From an uncultured Shewanella sp. (GTDB lineage Bacteria > Pseudomonadota > Gammaproteobacteria > Enterobacterales > Shewanellaceae): DNA of 64,000 nt. Of this stretch, positions 43,668 to 53,009 are shown one piece after another. Each line of letters opens with the position of its first letter. Position 1 is the first letter of the stretch. The DNA lies in the NCBI RefSeq assembly GCF_947501665.1, contig NZ_CANMWS010000006.1:124001-188000 (forward strand), given 5' to 3'. The notes under the pieces are model-generated. The model did no database searches. It was not told the origin of the DNA and saw only the letters and a list, made by a program, of their open reading frames with translations. The position numbers were made by a program, and so were the translations under genes.

Positions 43668-45628
43668 TAGCTTATTTATCATCATCAATTATTGTTATTT
43701 GGTTTTTATTTTTTCTATTATTTTTAATCATTGCTAATCACTATAAAATTTTTAAACTGGATTTAATCACATTTGGATTTTTTACTCTCATTAATATCAC
43801 TTACCTCTTCTGGCGTTCCACAGAAACATTACCAGAATTGTCACTATTCAATATTTGGGCATGGTGCTTTTTCTTACTTGAAGTATTCATGATATTAAAC
43901 GGCATATTCACTGCATTTTTAATCTCAATGATGAATATCAATGTTAATAATCACAGCCTAGAATTACAGAAAAAAGAACCCAGTATTGATATTTTTATTA
44001 CCACATATAATGAATCCGCATACATTATTGAAAAAACCATTGTTTGTGCGAAAAATATCCATTACAACAATATCAACATATGGATATTGGATGATGGAAA
44101 AAGAAAAGACATTGAATTGCTCTGTGAGCAATATCAAGTACATTACCTTGGTAGAACAGAGCGAACTCACTTTAAAGCAGGTAATTTAAATAACGGCCTC
44201 AATTATTCGGCTAACATCACTAACGCAGAATTCATTTTAGTACTCGATGCCGATTTTTTATGCCATAAAGATATCGCTACATCATTACTGAGCTGTATCG
44301 ATCAACATAACGTCGCCATAGTTCAGGCGGCTCAATATTTCTATAATAAAGATCCCGTTCAGCATAATTTTCTAGCCAGTCAAGCCATTGTAGACGATCA
44401 GCGCATTTTTTTTGAAGGGGTATTGCCTGGTTTAGACAAATTGGATACCGCATTATGTTGCGGCTGCCCAGCCCTAATTAAACGTACAGCATTAATGAAT
44501 GTCGGTGGTTTTCCAACCGACACTGTCACTGAAGATGTCAATCTCTCGTATAGATTCTTCCAAAATGGTTACATTACTCGTTACACTCAAAAAATTGTCG
44601 CTTACGGAATGTCACCTGAAACATTAAACGAATACATTAAACAAAGATGTCGGTGGGCAACAGGGACCTTACAGCAACTGTTTTCTCAACAAAGCAGCTT
44701 CCGCTTTAATAAGCAATCACTGCTACAGCGTGTGGAGTTTATCTCTTGTGTTCTTCATTGGTTTTCATACCCCTTTCGCATTATGTGTTTATTAGCGCCT
44801 ATACTCGCATTACTTTTCTCTGTTACAACTTTTTCAATCCAAGATGATCAAGTCTATCTGTATGTTCCCATCATCATCATGACCAGCATGATTTTTCTAG
44901 CCAGCAAAAATCGTGGAAAAATGCTGATTCTCATGACAGATGTCATTAATTTTGTCATTGCAATCCCTCTGGTTTTTGCTGTCTTAAAAGGACTACTTAA
45001 AAAAGGAAGCCCCACTTTTTCCGTTACCGAAAAGAACATTAAAATAAAAAATGCCATTATTAATTACCATCTAGCCACACCACTGATTGTATTAATTTCA
45101 CTCAATTTAATTGGAATGCTACTCAACCACCACTACAGCTATCAAGTGTCTTTAGGCTCATACACACACCTGTCTTTCGTTTGGGCTTCGATTAATACGC
45201 TTTTCTTGCTTACCGGACTGTTCATGATTATTGATCTGCCGCGTTTATATCATAAATGGACGCTATCCAACCCCAATATCAATATCATCACTGATACAAA
45301 AATCAAGATTGAAGCCCAAGTAGATGGGATATCCGTTGAAGACTGCGATGTTTTCATTGCAAAAGATACACTAAAAGAAAATGACAGTATTGAAATTGAA
45401 CTCACAGGATTTTGCAATGTAAAAGGAGTGGTGACATCAGTCAAGCCTAACGATCAATCCAGCTCCTCACATTCGCAATACAAGACTCAAATCCATTTCA
45501 CGGATCCTAAGTCCTTTCGACTAAAAAATATATTGGGATATGTTTTCTCTAATGGCAATATTTCATTAATGACACAAAATAATTATTGGTATTTATTCAA
45601 ACGACTCATAAGACGGTTATTCATGTAA
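43664..45628 (+). CDS. Cellulose-synthase-like family 2 glycosyltransferase
   Basis: The 654-residue product has N-terminal helices (about 5-90). The processive GT2 domain carries all catalytic motifs: D143-D144 in WILDDGK, D195-A-D197, T289-E-D291 and Q327-x-x-R-W331. A group of C-terminal helices and a cytosolic beta-barrel-like tail (about 540-640) in the position of the BcsA PilZ domain follow. That tail lacks a clear R-x3-R and D-x-S-x-x-G, so c-di-GMP binding is doubtful. Predicted to polymerise and export a beta-linked polysaccharide with the coupled HlyD-like protein. No outer-membrane porin, epimerase or hydrolase gene is nearby. Confidence 0.85.
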   Translation: MIAYLSSSIIVIWFLFFLLFLIIANHYKIFKLDLITFGFFTLINITYLFWRSTETLPELSLFNIWAWCFFLLEVFMILNGIFTAFLISMMNINVNNHSLELQKKEPSIDIFITTYNESAYIIEKTIVCAKNIHYNNINIWILDDGKRKDIELLCEQYQVHYLGRTERTHFKAGNLNNGLNYSANITNAEFILVLDADFLCHKDIATSLLSCIDQHNVAIVQAAQYFYNKDPVQHNFLASQAIVDDQRIFFEGVLPGLDKLDTALCCGCPALIKRTALMNVGGFPTDTVTEDVNLSYRFFQNGYITRYTQKIVAYGMSPETLNEYIKQRCRWATGTLQQLFSQQSSFRFNKQSLLQRVEFISCVLHWFSYPFRIMCLLAPILALLFSVTTFSIQDDQVYLYVPIIIMTSMIFLASKNRGKMLILMTDVINFVIAIPLVFAVLKGLLKKGSPTFSVTEKNIKIKNAIINYHLATPLIVLISLNLIGMLLNHHYSYQVSLGSYTHLSFVWASINTLFLLTGLFMIIDLPRLYHKWTLSNPNINIITDTKIKIEAQVDGISVEDCDVFIAKDTLKENDSIEIELTGFCNVKGVVTSVKPNDQSSSSHSQYKTQIHFTDPKSFRLKNILGYVFSNGNISLMTQNNYWYLFKRLIRRLFM

Positions 45629-45946
45629 TATATTAAAAAATAAAATAAAAATGTACTATTCGCTTCAAATATTCGTAACCGTCATGAATAATGGGAATGT
45701 CTGTTAATGCAGAAGCAATTAACGACCTTGCCTACAATATATTGAATTCCCGCTGAAAGATCACTCATATAATTTAATTAATATAAATTAAATTTAAATA
45801 CGCTAAGCGACCAAGATCCTTGCTACAATACTCGCCATTATTGCTTAGCGATTGGTTACCTTCTCAACCAAGGCGCTTCCTGCTGAGCAGCCATATTCGT
45901 GCGACCCGCTTTAGCATACTGTCGCCAATGATTTAGGATATCGAAA
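45629..45946. other. Intergenic region upstream of dbpA
   Basis: 318 bases without a gene. The sequence is AT-rich up to 45800 and then more mixed, with GCTTAGCGATTGG near 45842. It probably carries the dbpA promoter and leader. Confidence 0.4.
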
Positions 45947-47356
45947 TTGAGTAATATCGACACAAAAGCGGCTTCTCAGCCAGCCTTTAGTAGCTTAACC
46001 TTAAAACCTGCTTTACTCGACAACTTAGTCACTATGGGTTTTAAGTCCATGACACCTATCCAAGCACAAAGCTTACCTGCTATTTTAAATGGCGAAGATG
46101 TCATTGGTCAGGGGAAAACAGGCTCAGGTAAAACAGCCGCTTTTGGACTGGGTCTGCTCAATAAATTAGAGGTTAAACGTTTTTGCATTCAATCTGTTGT
46201 ATTGTGTCCTACTCGAGAACTTGCTGATCAAGTTGCCAAAGAAATTCGTACTTTAGCTCGCGGCATTCATAACATTAAAGTATTAACCTTATGTGGCGGC
46301 GTACCAATGGGGCCACAAATAGGCTCACTGGAACATGGAGCTCATATTATTGTCGGAACGCCGGGCCGCATTGTCGATCATTTAGAACGTGGCCGTTTAG
46401 ATTTAGAGAATGTCACCACTCTCATTTTAGATGAAGCCGATAGAATGCTAGAAATGGGGTTTCAGCCTTCTCTTGATGCCATCATGGAACACATGCCAAT
46501 TGAGCGTCAAACCCTGCTCTTTAGTGCCACCTTTCCTAAACAAATTCAAGCAATTGCAGAACAAATCATGTTCAAACCTATTGTTTGTAAAGTGGAGTCC
46601 AATCATGATGGCGCCACGATTGAGCAACACTTTTATGAACTCCATAATCATAATGCTCGTTTAAAAGCCGTGAAATTACTCTTACTTGAACACAAACCTG
46701 AAAGCGCCGTTATTTTTTGTAACACCAAACGTGATACCAAAGATGTTGCCGCTAATTTAATTAATGATGGTTTTAGCGTCGTTGCCCTACATGGCGATTT
46801 AGAACAGAGAGACAGAGATCAAGCCTTGTTGCGTTTTGCCAATAAAAGTATCTCGGTCATGGTGGCAACCGATGTTGCAGCCCGTGGGCTTGATATTGAA
46901 GCCTTAGATGCCGTCATTAATTACCATTTAGCCTTTGATACTGAAGTGCACATTCATCGTATTGGCCGCACGGGACGGGCCGGTAGCAAAGGGGCTGCCT
47001 ATAGCTTTTATAATCAGGATGACGGCTATAAAGTTGCTTTACTTGAAGATTACCTCGGCAGAGATATTGTTAGCGAAGCGCTGCCAAGTGATAGTTTACT
47101 GGATACTTTTCCCGCTCAACCTATGATGACCACCTTGCAAATTGATGGTGGTAAGAAGCAAAAATTGCGTCCTGGGGATATCTTAGGTGCATTAACCGGT
47201 GAAAATGGCATAGAAGGCAATGAAGTCGGAAAAATTAAAATTACCGATCACCGATCTTACGTGGCCGTTAACCGTAAGGTCGTTAAAAAGGCCTTAAATA
47301 AAATCGTTAACGGTAAACTAAAAGGCCGCACTTACCGTGCTTGGGAGATGCGTTAA
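45947..47356 (+). CDS. dbpA: ATP-dependent RNA helicase DbpA
   Basis: The 469-residue DEAD-box protein starts at TTG 45947. Motifs: Q-motif F-x-S-L near 15, Walker [39 protein letters not shown]. The C-terminal DbpA-specific RNA-binding domain (about 395-469, K-L-R-P-G-D-I-L-G-A-L-T and R-x-Y-V-A-V) binds hairpin 92 of 23S rRNA. It acts in 50S subunit assembly. It is convergent with rhlE, sharing a terminator. Confidence 0.95.
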   Translation: MSNIDTKAASQPAFSSLTLKPALLDNLVTMGFKSMTPIQAQSLPAILNGEDVIGQGKTGSGKTAAFGLGLLNKLEVKRFCIQSVVLCPTRELADQVAKEIRTLARGIHNIKVLTLCGGVPMGPQIGSLEHGAHIIVGTPGRIVDHLERGRLDLENVTTLILDEADRMLEMGFQPSLDAIMEHMPIERQTLLFSATFPKQIQAIAEQIMFKPIVCKVESNHDGATIEQHFYELHNHNARLKAVKLLLLEHKPESAVIFCNTKRDTKDVAANLINDGFSVVALHGDLEQRDRDQALLRFANKSISVMVATDVAARGLDIEALDAVINYHLAFDTEVHIHRIGRTGRAGSKGAAYSFYNQDDGYKVALLEDYLGRDIVSEALPSDSLLDTFPAQPMMTTLQIDGGKKQKLRPGDILGALTGENGIEGNEVGKIKITDHRSYVAVNRKVVKKALNKIVNGKLKGRTYRAWEMR

Positions 47357-47372
47357 CCCGTCTCTAAGCAAT

Positions 47373-47401
47373 AAAAAAGCAGGTCAATACCTGCTTTTTT
47401 T
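47373..47401. terminator. Bidirectional terminator between dbpA and rhlE
   Basis: AAAAAAGCAGGT and ACCTGCTTTTTT pair around a five-base loop. T-runs occur on both strands. Confidence 0.92.
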
Positions 47402-47427
47402 GCTGCACCTTTTTTCAAGATAATAAA

Positions 47428-48792
47428 TTAACGGTGGTTAATACCCTTGCTAACTTTAGGTTTGTGACTATTACTGCTCCGTCCGCCACTTCGCTGACCG
47501 TCTTTATGTTCCGCTTTTGCGCCTTGCTTGTTCCCACTACTTCGTGGTGAGCCATTACTGGGTTTTTGGCTAGAAGAATGACGAGCACGTGATTGCCTCG
47601 TTTTATTCTGGCTTCTTCTACCTTGCTGCGTTTTCTTTAACTGTGTTTCAGGTAAGCTATGCGCTGGCACATACCCTTCAATCTCTTTACGGGGTAGATG
47701 TTGCTGAATAAGACGTTCAATATCTCTTAACTGCTTAATTTCTTCATCACTGACTAATGAAACTGCTTGCCCATTAGCACCTGCACGGCCAGTACGGCCT
47801 ATGCGATGAACATAATCCTCTGGTACATTAGGCAAGTCAAAATTCACCACTTGAGGCAGTTGATCAATATCTAATCCTCTCGCTGCAATATCCGTTGCGA
47901 CTAATACTCGCACATCGCCACTTTTAAAATCGGCTAACGCTTTAGTGCGAGCATTTTGGCTTTTATTACCATGAATCGCAGCGGCGGTGATCCCTTTGGC
48001 TTCTAAATTTTTAGCCAATCGATTCGCCCCATGTTTAGTACGACTAAACACTAACACTTGCTGCCAATCATCTTGTTTAATTAACTTAACTAAAACCGCT
48101 GCTTTTTGACCTTTATCAACGGGACATATCCATTGCTTCACGGTATTTGCTGTCGCATTGCGAGGCGTCACAGATATTTCAACAGGATTATTGACCAAGC
48201 CTTTAGCTAACCTTCTGATATCATCACTAAAAGTTGCTGAAAACATTAAATTTTGACGTTGCTTAGGTAACAGCGCCAATACCTTTTTAATATCGTGAAT
48301 AAAGCCCATATCTAACATTCTATCGGCTTCATCTAAAACAAGTACCTCTAATTGATCAAAGTGCATTGCTTTTTGGTTATATAAATCCAGTAACCGTCCT
48401 GGCGTCGCCACTAAAATATCCACCCCTTTGGCTAATTTAGTGATTTGCGGCGTGATCCCCACACCTCCAAAAACAATGGCACTCTTTATTGGTAAATGCT
48501 TACCGTAAGTCTCTACACTTTCACCCACTTGTGCTGCTAGCTCGCGTGTCGGGGTTAAGACCAATGCTCTTACTTGCTTAGCTCCCGCACGCCGCCCTTG
48601 ACTTAACCTCTCTAATAAGGGCAACGTAAAACCAGCGGTTTTGCCTGTGCCTGTTTGGGCCGCAGCCATCACATCTTTGCCTTCAAGTACAGCAGGTATT
48701 GCTTGGGCTTGAATCGCTGAAGGGGTTTCATAACCTTTTTGGGTTACCGCTTTTAAAATAGCAGCAGATAAACCTAGGGAGGTAAAGCTCAT
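47428..48792 (-). CDS. rhlE: DEAD-box RNA helicase RhlE
   Basis: 454 residues with the complete motif set: [39 protein letters not shown] basic Arg/Ser/Lys/Gly-rich tail (about 385-454) without an RNA-binding fold is typical of RhlE. It acts in ribosome assembly and RNA turnover, often important in the cold. A long, structured upstream region (48793-49000) may be a regulated 5' leader. Confidence 0.92.
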   Translation of the reverse strand: MSFTSLGLSAAILKAVTQKGYETPSAIQAQAIPAVLEGKDVMAAAQTGTGKTAGFTLPLLERLSQGRRAGAKQVRALVLTPTRELAAQVGESVETYGKHLPIKSAIVFGGVGITPQITKLAKGVDILVATPGRLLDLYNQKAMHFDQLEVLVLDEADRMLDMGFIHDIKKVLALLPKQRQNLMFSATFSDDIRRLAKGLVNNPVEISVTPRNATANTVKQWICPVDKGQKAAVLVKLIKQDDWQQVLVFSRTKHGANRLAKNLEAKGITAAAIHGNKSQNARTKALADFKSGDVRVLVATDIAARGLDIDQLPQVVNFDLPNVPEDYVHRIGRTGRAGANGQAVSLVSDEEIKQLRDIERLIQQHLPRKEIEGYVPAHSLPETQLKKTQQGRRSQNKTRQSRARHSSSQKPSNGSPRSSGNKQGAKAEHKDGQRSGGRSSNSHKPKVSKGINHR

Positions 48793-49324
48793 AGAATGGT
48801 CTCTTTTCGGCTGTTCATCACATCTTCACATCGAATAAAACAGCAATGTTCAAGGGGCCTGCTGATGCGGGCGGCCGTGCAGCTTACAGTATTCCCTCAA
48901 AAAGCGCTAATTATTACGATTTGGTGAATTTTCAGTAATTCGCCTATCAGTGTGACTCGCATCGAGTTTGTCACGAGTTCAGAAGAATGAATTAACTTTA
49001 TTTATTGTTATACAAGGAAAAAATAATGAACACTCTGTTACTTCAATTTTTATCTTCATACTCGATTAATATTGTTTAATTTTCATCCATCAAAAAGATG
49101 TTGTTTTATTTCTGTACGTGATAACCTCGCGCTCCTGAAATTGAGATAACTCACTATCTTTAATCTTAGATATGGGTATTGACGGACGTTATTCGTTCGC
49201 CATCATATGAGGTAAGTTCCAAAAAATCGCCCTATTCTTAATCAGGATACTTAACTAGCGTACTCGACCAGATTAACAATAAAATCGTTGCCAAGCAGAA
49301 TTTATCAATAATGAGTATAACCAA
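48793..49324. other. Intergenic region upstream of rhlE
   Basis: About 530 bases without a protein gene. It includes a locally GC-rich patch (48856-48885, with CTGATGCGGGCGGCC) in otherwise AT-rich DNA, probably in the rhlE leader. Nothing else is assigned. Confidence 0.4.
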
Positions 49325-49526
49325 ATGAAGCAAGCTATTGTCGGTTATCATCAAGATGAAGAGAGATTGGGTCGCTGAACTTGAATGCGGACATTGTCAG
49401 CATGTCAGACACAATCCACCTTGGGTCAACCGCCCATGGGTTATTTCGGTTCAAGGACGCACACAAATGTTAGGGTATCAATTAAATTGTAAGAAATGTG
49501 ATATCGACGCGGCTAAAGAGTTATAA
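49325..49526 (+). pseudogene. DUF3565 small protein gene split by a +1 frameshift
   Basis: ATG 49325 begins MKQAIVGYHQDEE, the usual DUF3565 N-terminus, but its frame stops at 49376-49378. The frame one base over continues as RDWVAELECGHCQHVRHNPPW to the stop at 49526, which is the rest of the family, including Cys and His clusters (C-G-H-C, C-K-K-C) suited to metal binding. The shift lies in the GAAGAGAGA run at 49358-49366. With one base less, a 65-residue protein would be restored. It may be an inactivated gene or a sequence error. Confidence 0.7.
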
Positions 49527-49653
49527 TACTCCATATTCAATGCAGAGTGTCGAGTATCGCGACCAGTTAACGTCGCTCAATAATGAGATTGAAAAATAAT
49601 GTCGCTTTCTGTGGCTCTGAGCAACCTCTAACGTATTTTTATCGACATATTTT

Positions 49654-49792
49654 TAGGATCTGTAGTTTGATTCTGTGCTGTAGGCCTCTTTGTTAAAAAA
49701 GGGCACTAAAAAAACAGGCAACACCTTCTAAGCCGTGATGAAAACACATTTATCTCGAGCATAATTTAACCACGAAAGATCAACAGATCCTA
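49654..49792. repeat. 139-bp element bounded by perfect 10-bp inverted repeats
   Basis: TAGGATCTGT at 49654-49663 and ACAGATCCTA at 49783-49792 are exact reverse complements. The interior is noncoding. The layout fits a small nonautonomous transposable element or an IS end remnant, but no second copy was seen in the window. Confidence 0.4.
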
Positions 49793-49828
49793 GTGAAGTA
49801 ATCAGTTTATTTGTAGGAAAGATGTAAC

Positions 49829-50185
49829 ATGACACAAAATAAAAAGTTTGATTTTCGCCTTATTCAAGAGAATAACACTTGGACTGCACAGATCACTCGA
49901 CGCATGACCGCTAGAAAAACCCTTGTATCGAAAAAGAAGCAAGGCTTTGAAAGCGAAGCAGAAGCACAAGCTTGGGCAGAAACACAATTACAAGCCTATT
50001 TAGAAAACCTAGTGAAACGTAATGACCGCCGCGCTAAGCAACGTGAAGAACGTACACTCGCACAAGAAGAAAAAGACTTAGCGGCGGCCCAGTGGCGTGA
50101 ATCAAAAGATGCCAGTGACTTCGGAGAAGACCATAACGCTTTTGATGAAGATAATGATGATTACGGCTCTGACGCTGAAAAATAA
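49829..50185 (+). CDS. DUF3622 family small acidic/charged protein
   Basis: The 118-residue product has an N-terminal beta segment (KFDFRLIQENNTWTAQITRR), then K-K-K-Q-G-F-E-S-E-A-E-A-Q-A-W-A, a charged helix rich in Lys/Arg/Glu, and an acidic tail. The pattern matches DUF3622 proteins seen in Vibrio and Shewanella, whose function is unknown. It is cytoplasmic with no membrane segment. A terminator follows. Confidence 0.75.
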   Translation: MTQNKKFDFRLIQENNTWTAQITRRMTARKTLVSKKKQGFESEAEAQAWAETQLQAYLENLVKRNDRRAKQREERTLAQEEKDLAAAQWRESKDASDFGEDHNAFDEDNDDYGSDAEK

Positions 50186-50511
50186 ATAAAAGAGCCTTCT
50201 CTTAAGACGATTCAACATAGCCCAAATATGATTTTTCATCATTTGGGCTATTTACTGCATAAAACCAATTCAAAACCCCTACCAAAACAGCTCATTAAAA
50301 TTCATTACATTTAAAATACAATTAGCTCATAAGTCAGCTTTATTTCCTCACCTTTATTCATTTCTATTGATAAAGAATATAGCAGTAATGTAAAGGTTGC
50401 TTACTCACTCGACAACACTGAGAGAAAACCTTTATCGTGCCCTCAAAATTAACTTTATTTAATAAAGTTAACATGCCGGTTCTCACTCTCAGGTTATAAG
50501 GTCCTACTCCT
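50186..50511. other. Intergenic region before the repeat-protein gene
   Basis: It contains the terminator at 50218-50250 and AT-rich sequence to the likely promoter near 50340-50480. No other feature is seen. Confidence 0.4.
50218..50250 (+). terminator. Terminator after the DUF3622 gene
   Basis: Perfect arms TAGCCCAAAT and ATTTGGGCTA enclose a 13-base loop. The following sequence is TTTAC, a weak T-run. Confidence 0.65.
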
Positions 50512-51912
50512 ATGAACTCTCCCTTTTCACTGTTAATGTTAAGCCTTATGCTTCCAGTTACTGGTATGGCTGCAGGATTTGGAGCCGGAGCAGGAATTGG
50601 ACTCGGTGCTGGCGCAGGGATTGGGATCGGTTTAGGAGCAGGGGTTGGAGTTGGAATAGGCACAGTATCCGCTTGTGCTTCAGTTGCAGGAGCGGGTTCT
50701 GGAGCAATATCTGGTGCCATAGCCGGTGCATTAGCTGCAGCAGGAGCTTTTGCCCCAATACAAGATCCAATCAGTCGAGCCAGTGCGGGGGATTTTGCTG
50801 CCAATATGAGCGCAGCATTTGACGGCAGTATTGATTATTCAGCCGATATTTCCATTTCAACATCTATTCTACCTTCAATTTCCATTTGCACTTCAACCGC
50901 ATCGGCCTACTCTGTGGCCACCTCTGCCGCCTCAACTTCAGCCATCGTGACTGCCAGTGCTTTAGCTATTCACAGACCGGGCCAAAAAGCGGATGGTAAC
51001 ATCGATAGTGTTTATCAATTTAATTATGATAATCAGGGTAATATCATTCAAGCCAGCGCTGATTATGACTCTCATGGAGAAGCTGATGCAATTACAACTT
51101 ATACCTACAATAATAACAATCAACGACTCAGTGAAAGTCGAGATATCAATGCTTGCGGCGCTCAAGAAGCCTTATATCGCTATACTTATAATGATAATGG
51201 ATTATTAATAACAGCCAGTTTAGACAATGATGCAGATGGTATTGATGACATCACCTATCAATATGGCTATGATAAAAAAGATAATTTAATATCCTTAACA
51301 CAATTTACGGGTGCAAGTAATACCCCTGAAAACAGTTACAGCTATACCTATGATGACAAAGGCAACCGACTGAGTGCTAGCTTAATAAAAAGCAGTAATA
51401 GCGATATTTCAAGTGTCGAAACTTATACCTATGATCAAAATAATAACTTACTCAGCGCATCATTAGATAATGACAATGATGGCACCAATGAACGTATTTA
51501 TCGTTATCGTTATAACGAAAATAATCAAAGAATTAGCAGCAGTATTGAAAAAATACAAGCGAATAAACTGAATACGACAATCAATGCCACTTATTCATTT
51601 GTATATGATGTCAATAATAAACTTATTAGTGCTAACCTCACCACCAGCGTAAGCTCAAGCAATAATCAGAACAGAGTCAATACACCTAGCCAAATTTGGG
51701 CTTTTGAATATGATAGCAATAACAATTTACTCTCTGCCAGCCTAAAAAGTACAGTCGCGAATAATACTCTGACGCTATACACTTTTACCTATGATAATAA
51801 TAACAACCCACTCAGCTTAACAATAAGCCAAGGCACTAAAATTATTAGCCTTTATCAATATACTTACAATGCAAACAATCAGCTGTTCACGGCCAGTGTT
51901 GATTATCAATGA
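50512..51912 (+). CDS. Secreted YD-like repeat protein with Gly-rich N-terminus
   Basis: The 466-residue product has a signal peptide (about 1-20). A striking Gly/Ala-rich tract of G-A-G-x-G repeats (about 22-85) follows, then a Ser/Ala/Thr-rich stretch. From about 165 there are roughly ten repeats of the form Y-x-Y-(D/N)-x-(N/D)-x-N-x-L-x-S-A-S, related to RHS/YD repeats. Several repeats continue into D-x-D-x-D-G motifs (DNDADGIDD, DNDNDGTNE) that could bind calcium. There is no RHS core or toxin domain. A cell-surface or matrix structural role is likely. Confidence 0.6.
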   Translation: MNSPFSLLMLSLMLPVTGMAAGFGAGAGIGLGAGAGIGIGLGAGVGVGIGTVSACASVAGAGSGAISGAIAGALAAAGAFAPIQDPISRASAGDFAANMSAAFDGSIDYSADISISTSILPSISICTSTASAYSVATSAASTSAIVTASALAIHRPGQKADGNIDSVYQFNYDNQGNIIQASADYDSHGEADAITTYTYNNNNQRLSESRDINACGAQEALYRYTYNDNGLLITASLDNDADGIDDITYQYGYDKKDNLISLTQFTGASNTPENSYSYTYDDKGNRLSASLIKSSNSDISSVETYTYDQNNNLLSASLDNDNDGTNERIYRYRYNENNQRISSSIEKIQANKLNTTINATYSFVYDVNNKLISANLTTSVSSSNNQNRVNTPSQIWAFEYDSNNNLLSASLKSTVANNTLTLYTFTYDNNNNPLSLTISQGTKIISLYQYTYNANNQLFTASVDYQ

Positions 51913-51956
51913 TCAATCGGCTCAAGGTTTTGAGTCATGCTCAATGGCTAATATCG

Positions 51957-52844
51957 CTAAATCTTAACTTCTTGCTTTAAAAATGCAATAAATGAGTTAA
52001 CACGATTCGATAGTTCTCTATTTCTGTAATAAACAATATTAATAGGTTGCTCGACTTTGACGGTGATAGCTGTAAACAATTGCACCAACCGCCCAGCCTG
52101 CAAATCTTTGCGTGTCATAAAATCGGATAAACACACGATACCTACTCCACTTAACGCCAGTTGTCTGAGTGTTTCACCGCTATCTGATGTGATATTGGCT
52201 TGAATATGCAATAATTGATTTGACGCATCATAAACAGGCCAATCATTTAATTTCTCTAAAGCACTAAAGCCCAATAATTGATGACGCGCTAAATCATCAA
52301 TACTTTGTGGTGTTCCGTATTGCTTTAAATAATCGGGACTCGCCATAATACGAATAGGGCTTAACCCTAACGGCGTGGCATTTAAGCTCGAATCTTTTAA
52401 CTCGCCAATACGCACAGCAACATCGGTACGTTGCTCTAATAGATCAATTAAATTGTCATTATTCACTAACTCAATTTCAACCTGAGGATAGGCATGACTG
52501 TATTTACCAATTAACGGGGCAATCACATGCAACATAAAAGGGCTCGCAGCATCAATGCGCAATTTCCCCGAGGGGATCCCCTTTCGCTGTACCAGCATCT
52601 CTTCAGCGGCTTCAAGATCGTATAAAATATCACGCACTCTCGATAAATATTTTTCCCCTTCTAACGTGAGCTCCAATCGCCTTGTATTGCGCCTAAATAG
52701 AGCTGTATTTAGCTTTTTTTCTAATCGTGACAGTGCACGACTCGCCGCAGACACTGTGATATTTAAGTGTTCAGAGGCCTGACTAATGGTGCCTGTATCC
52801 ACAATACTCATGAAAGTATAGAGTTCGCTTATTGTGACTTTCAT
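51957..52844 (-). CDS. LysR-family transcriptional regulator
   Basis: Reading from ATG 52844 gives 295 residues. AAAGGGG lies 6-7 bases upstream, making this start better than the GTG at 52859. The N-terminal winged helix (residues 1-62) has S-Q-A-S-E-H-L-N-I-T-V-S-A-A-S-R-A-L. A substrate-binding domain of the periplasmic-binding-protein type follows. It is divergent from dkgB-mdaB, so it probably regulates them and itself. A palindrome in the shared intergenic region is a candidate operator. Confidence 0.9.
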   Translation of the reverse strand: MKVTISELYTFMSIVDTGTISQASEHLNITVSAASRALSRLEKKLNTALFRRNTRRLELTLEGEKYLSRVRDILYDLEAAEEMLVQRKGIPSGKLRIDAASPFMLHVIAPLIGKYSHAYPQVEIELVNNDNLIDLLEQRTDVAVRIGELKDSSLNATPLGLSPIRIMASPDYLKQYGTPQSIDDLARHQLLGFSALEKLNDWPVYDASNQLLHIQANITSDSGETLRQLALSGVGIVCLSDFMTRKDLQAGRLVQLFTAITVKVEQPINIVYYRNRELSNRVNSFIAFLKQEVKI

Positions 52845-52903
52845 TATTACCCCTTTCACTGCTTACCTTTCATTCTTATTTCTCAAACCATTATTGACTT
52901 TTA

Positions 52904-52920
52904 TTCAAATATATTTTGAA
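52904..52920. promoter_or_regulatory. Candidate LysR operator palindrome
   Basis: TTCAAA-TATAT-TTTGAA is a perfect AT-rich dyad in the divergent intergenic region between the LysR gene and dkgB. LysR sites are usually imperfect dyads of this size. Binding is inferred from position only. Confidence 0.4.
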
Positions 52921-53009
52921 ATTTAGTGACTTTTTGTCAATCTTAGCTTTATTTATAATCCTGTCAAATCGGTAAGCACATTCAATATATAACGTACTGG
53001 AGCAGGAAA

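Noticed and set aside
50364..50804. 146-codon Pro/Ala-rich minus-strand frame
   Set aside because: It is the antisense of the Gly/Ala-rich tract of the secreted repeat protein. Its low-complexity composition is the mirror image of the real gene.
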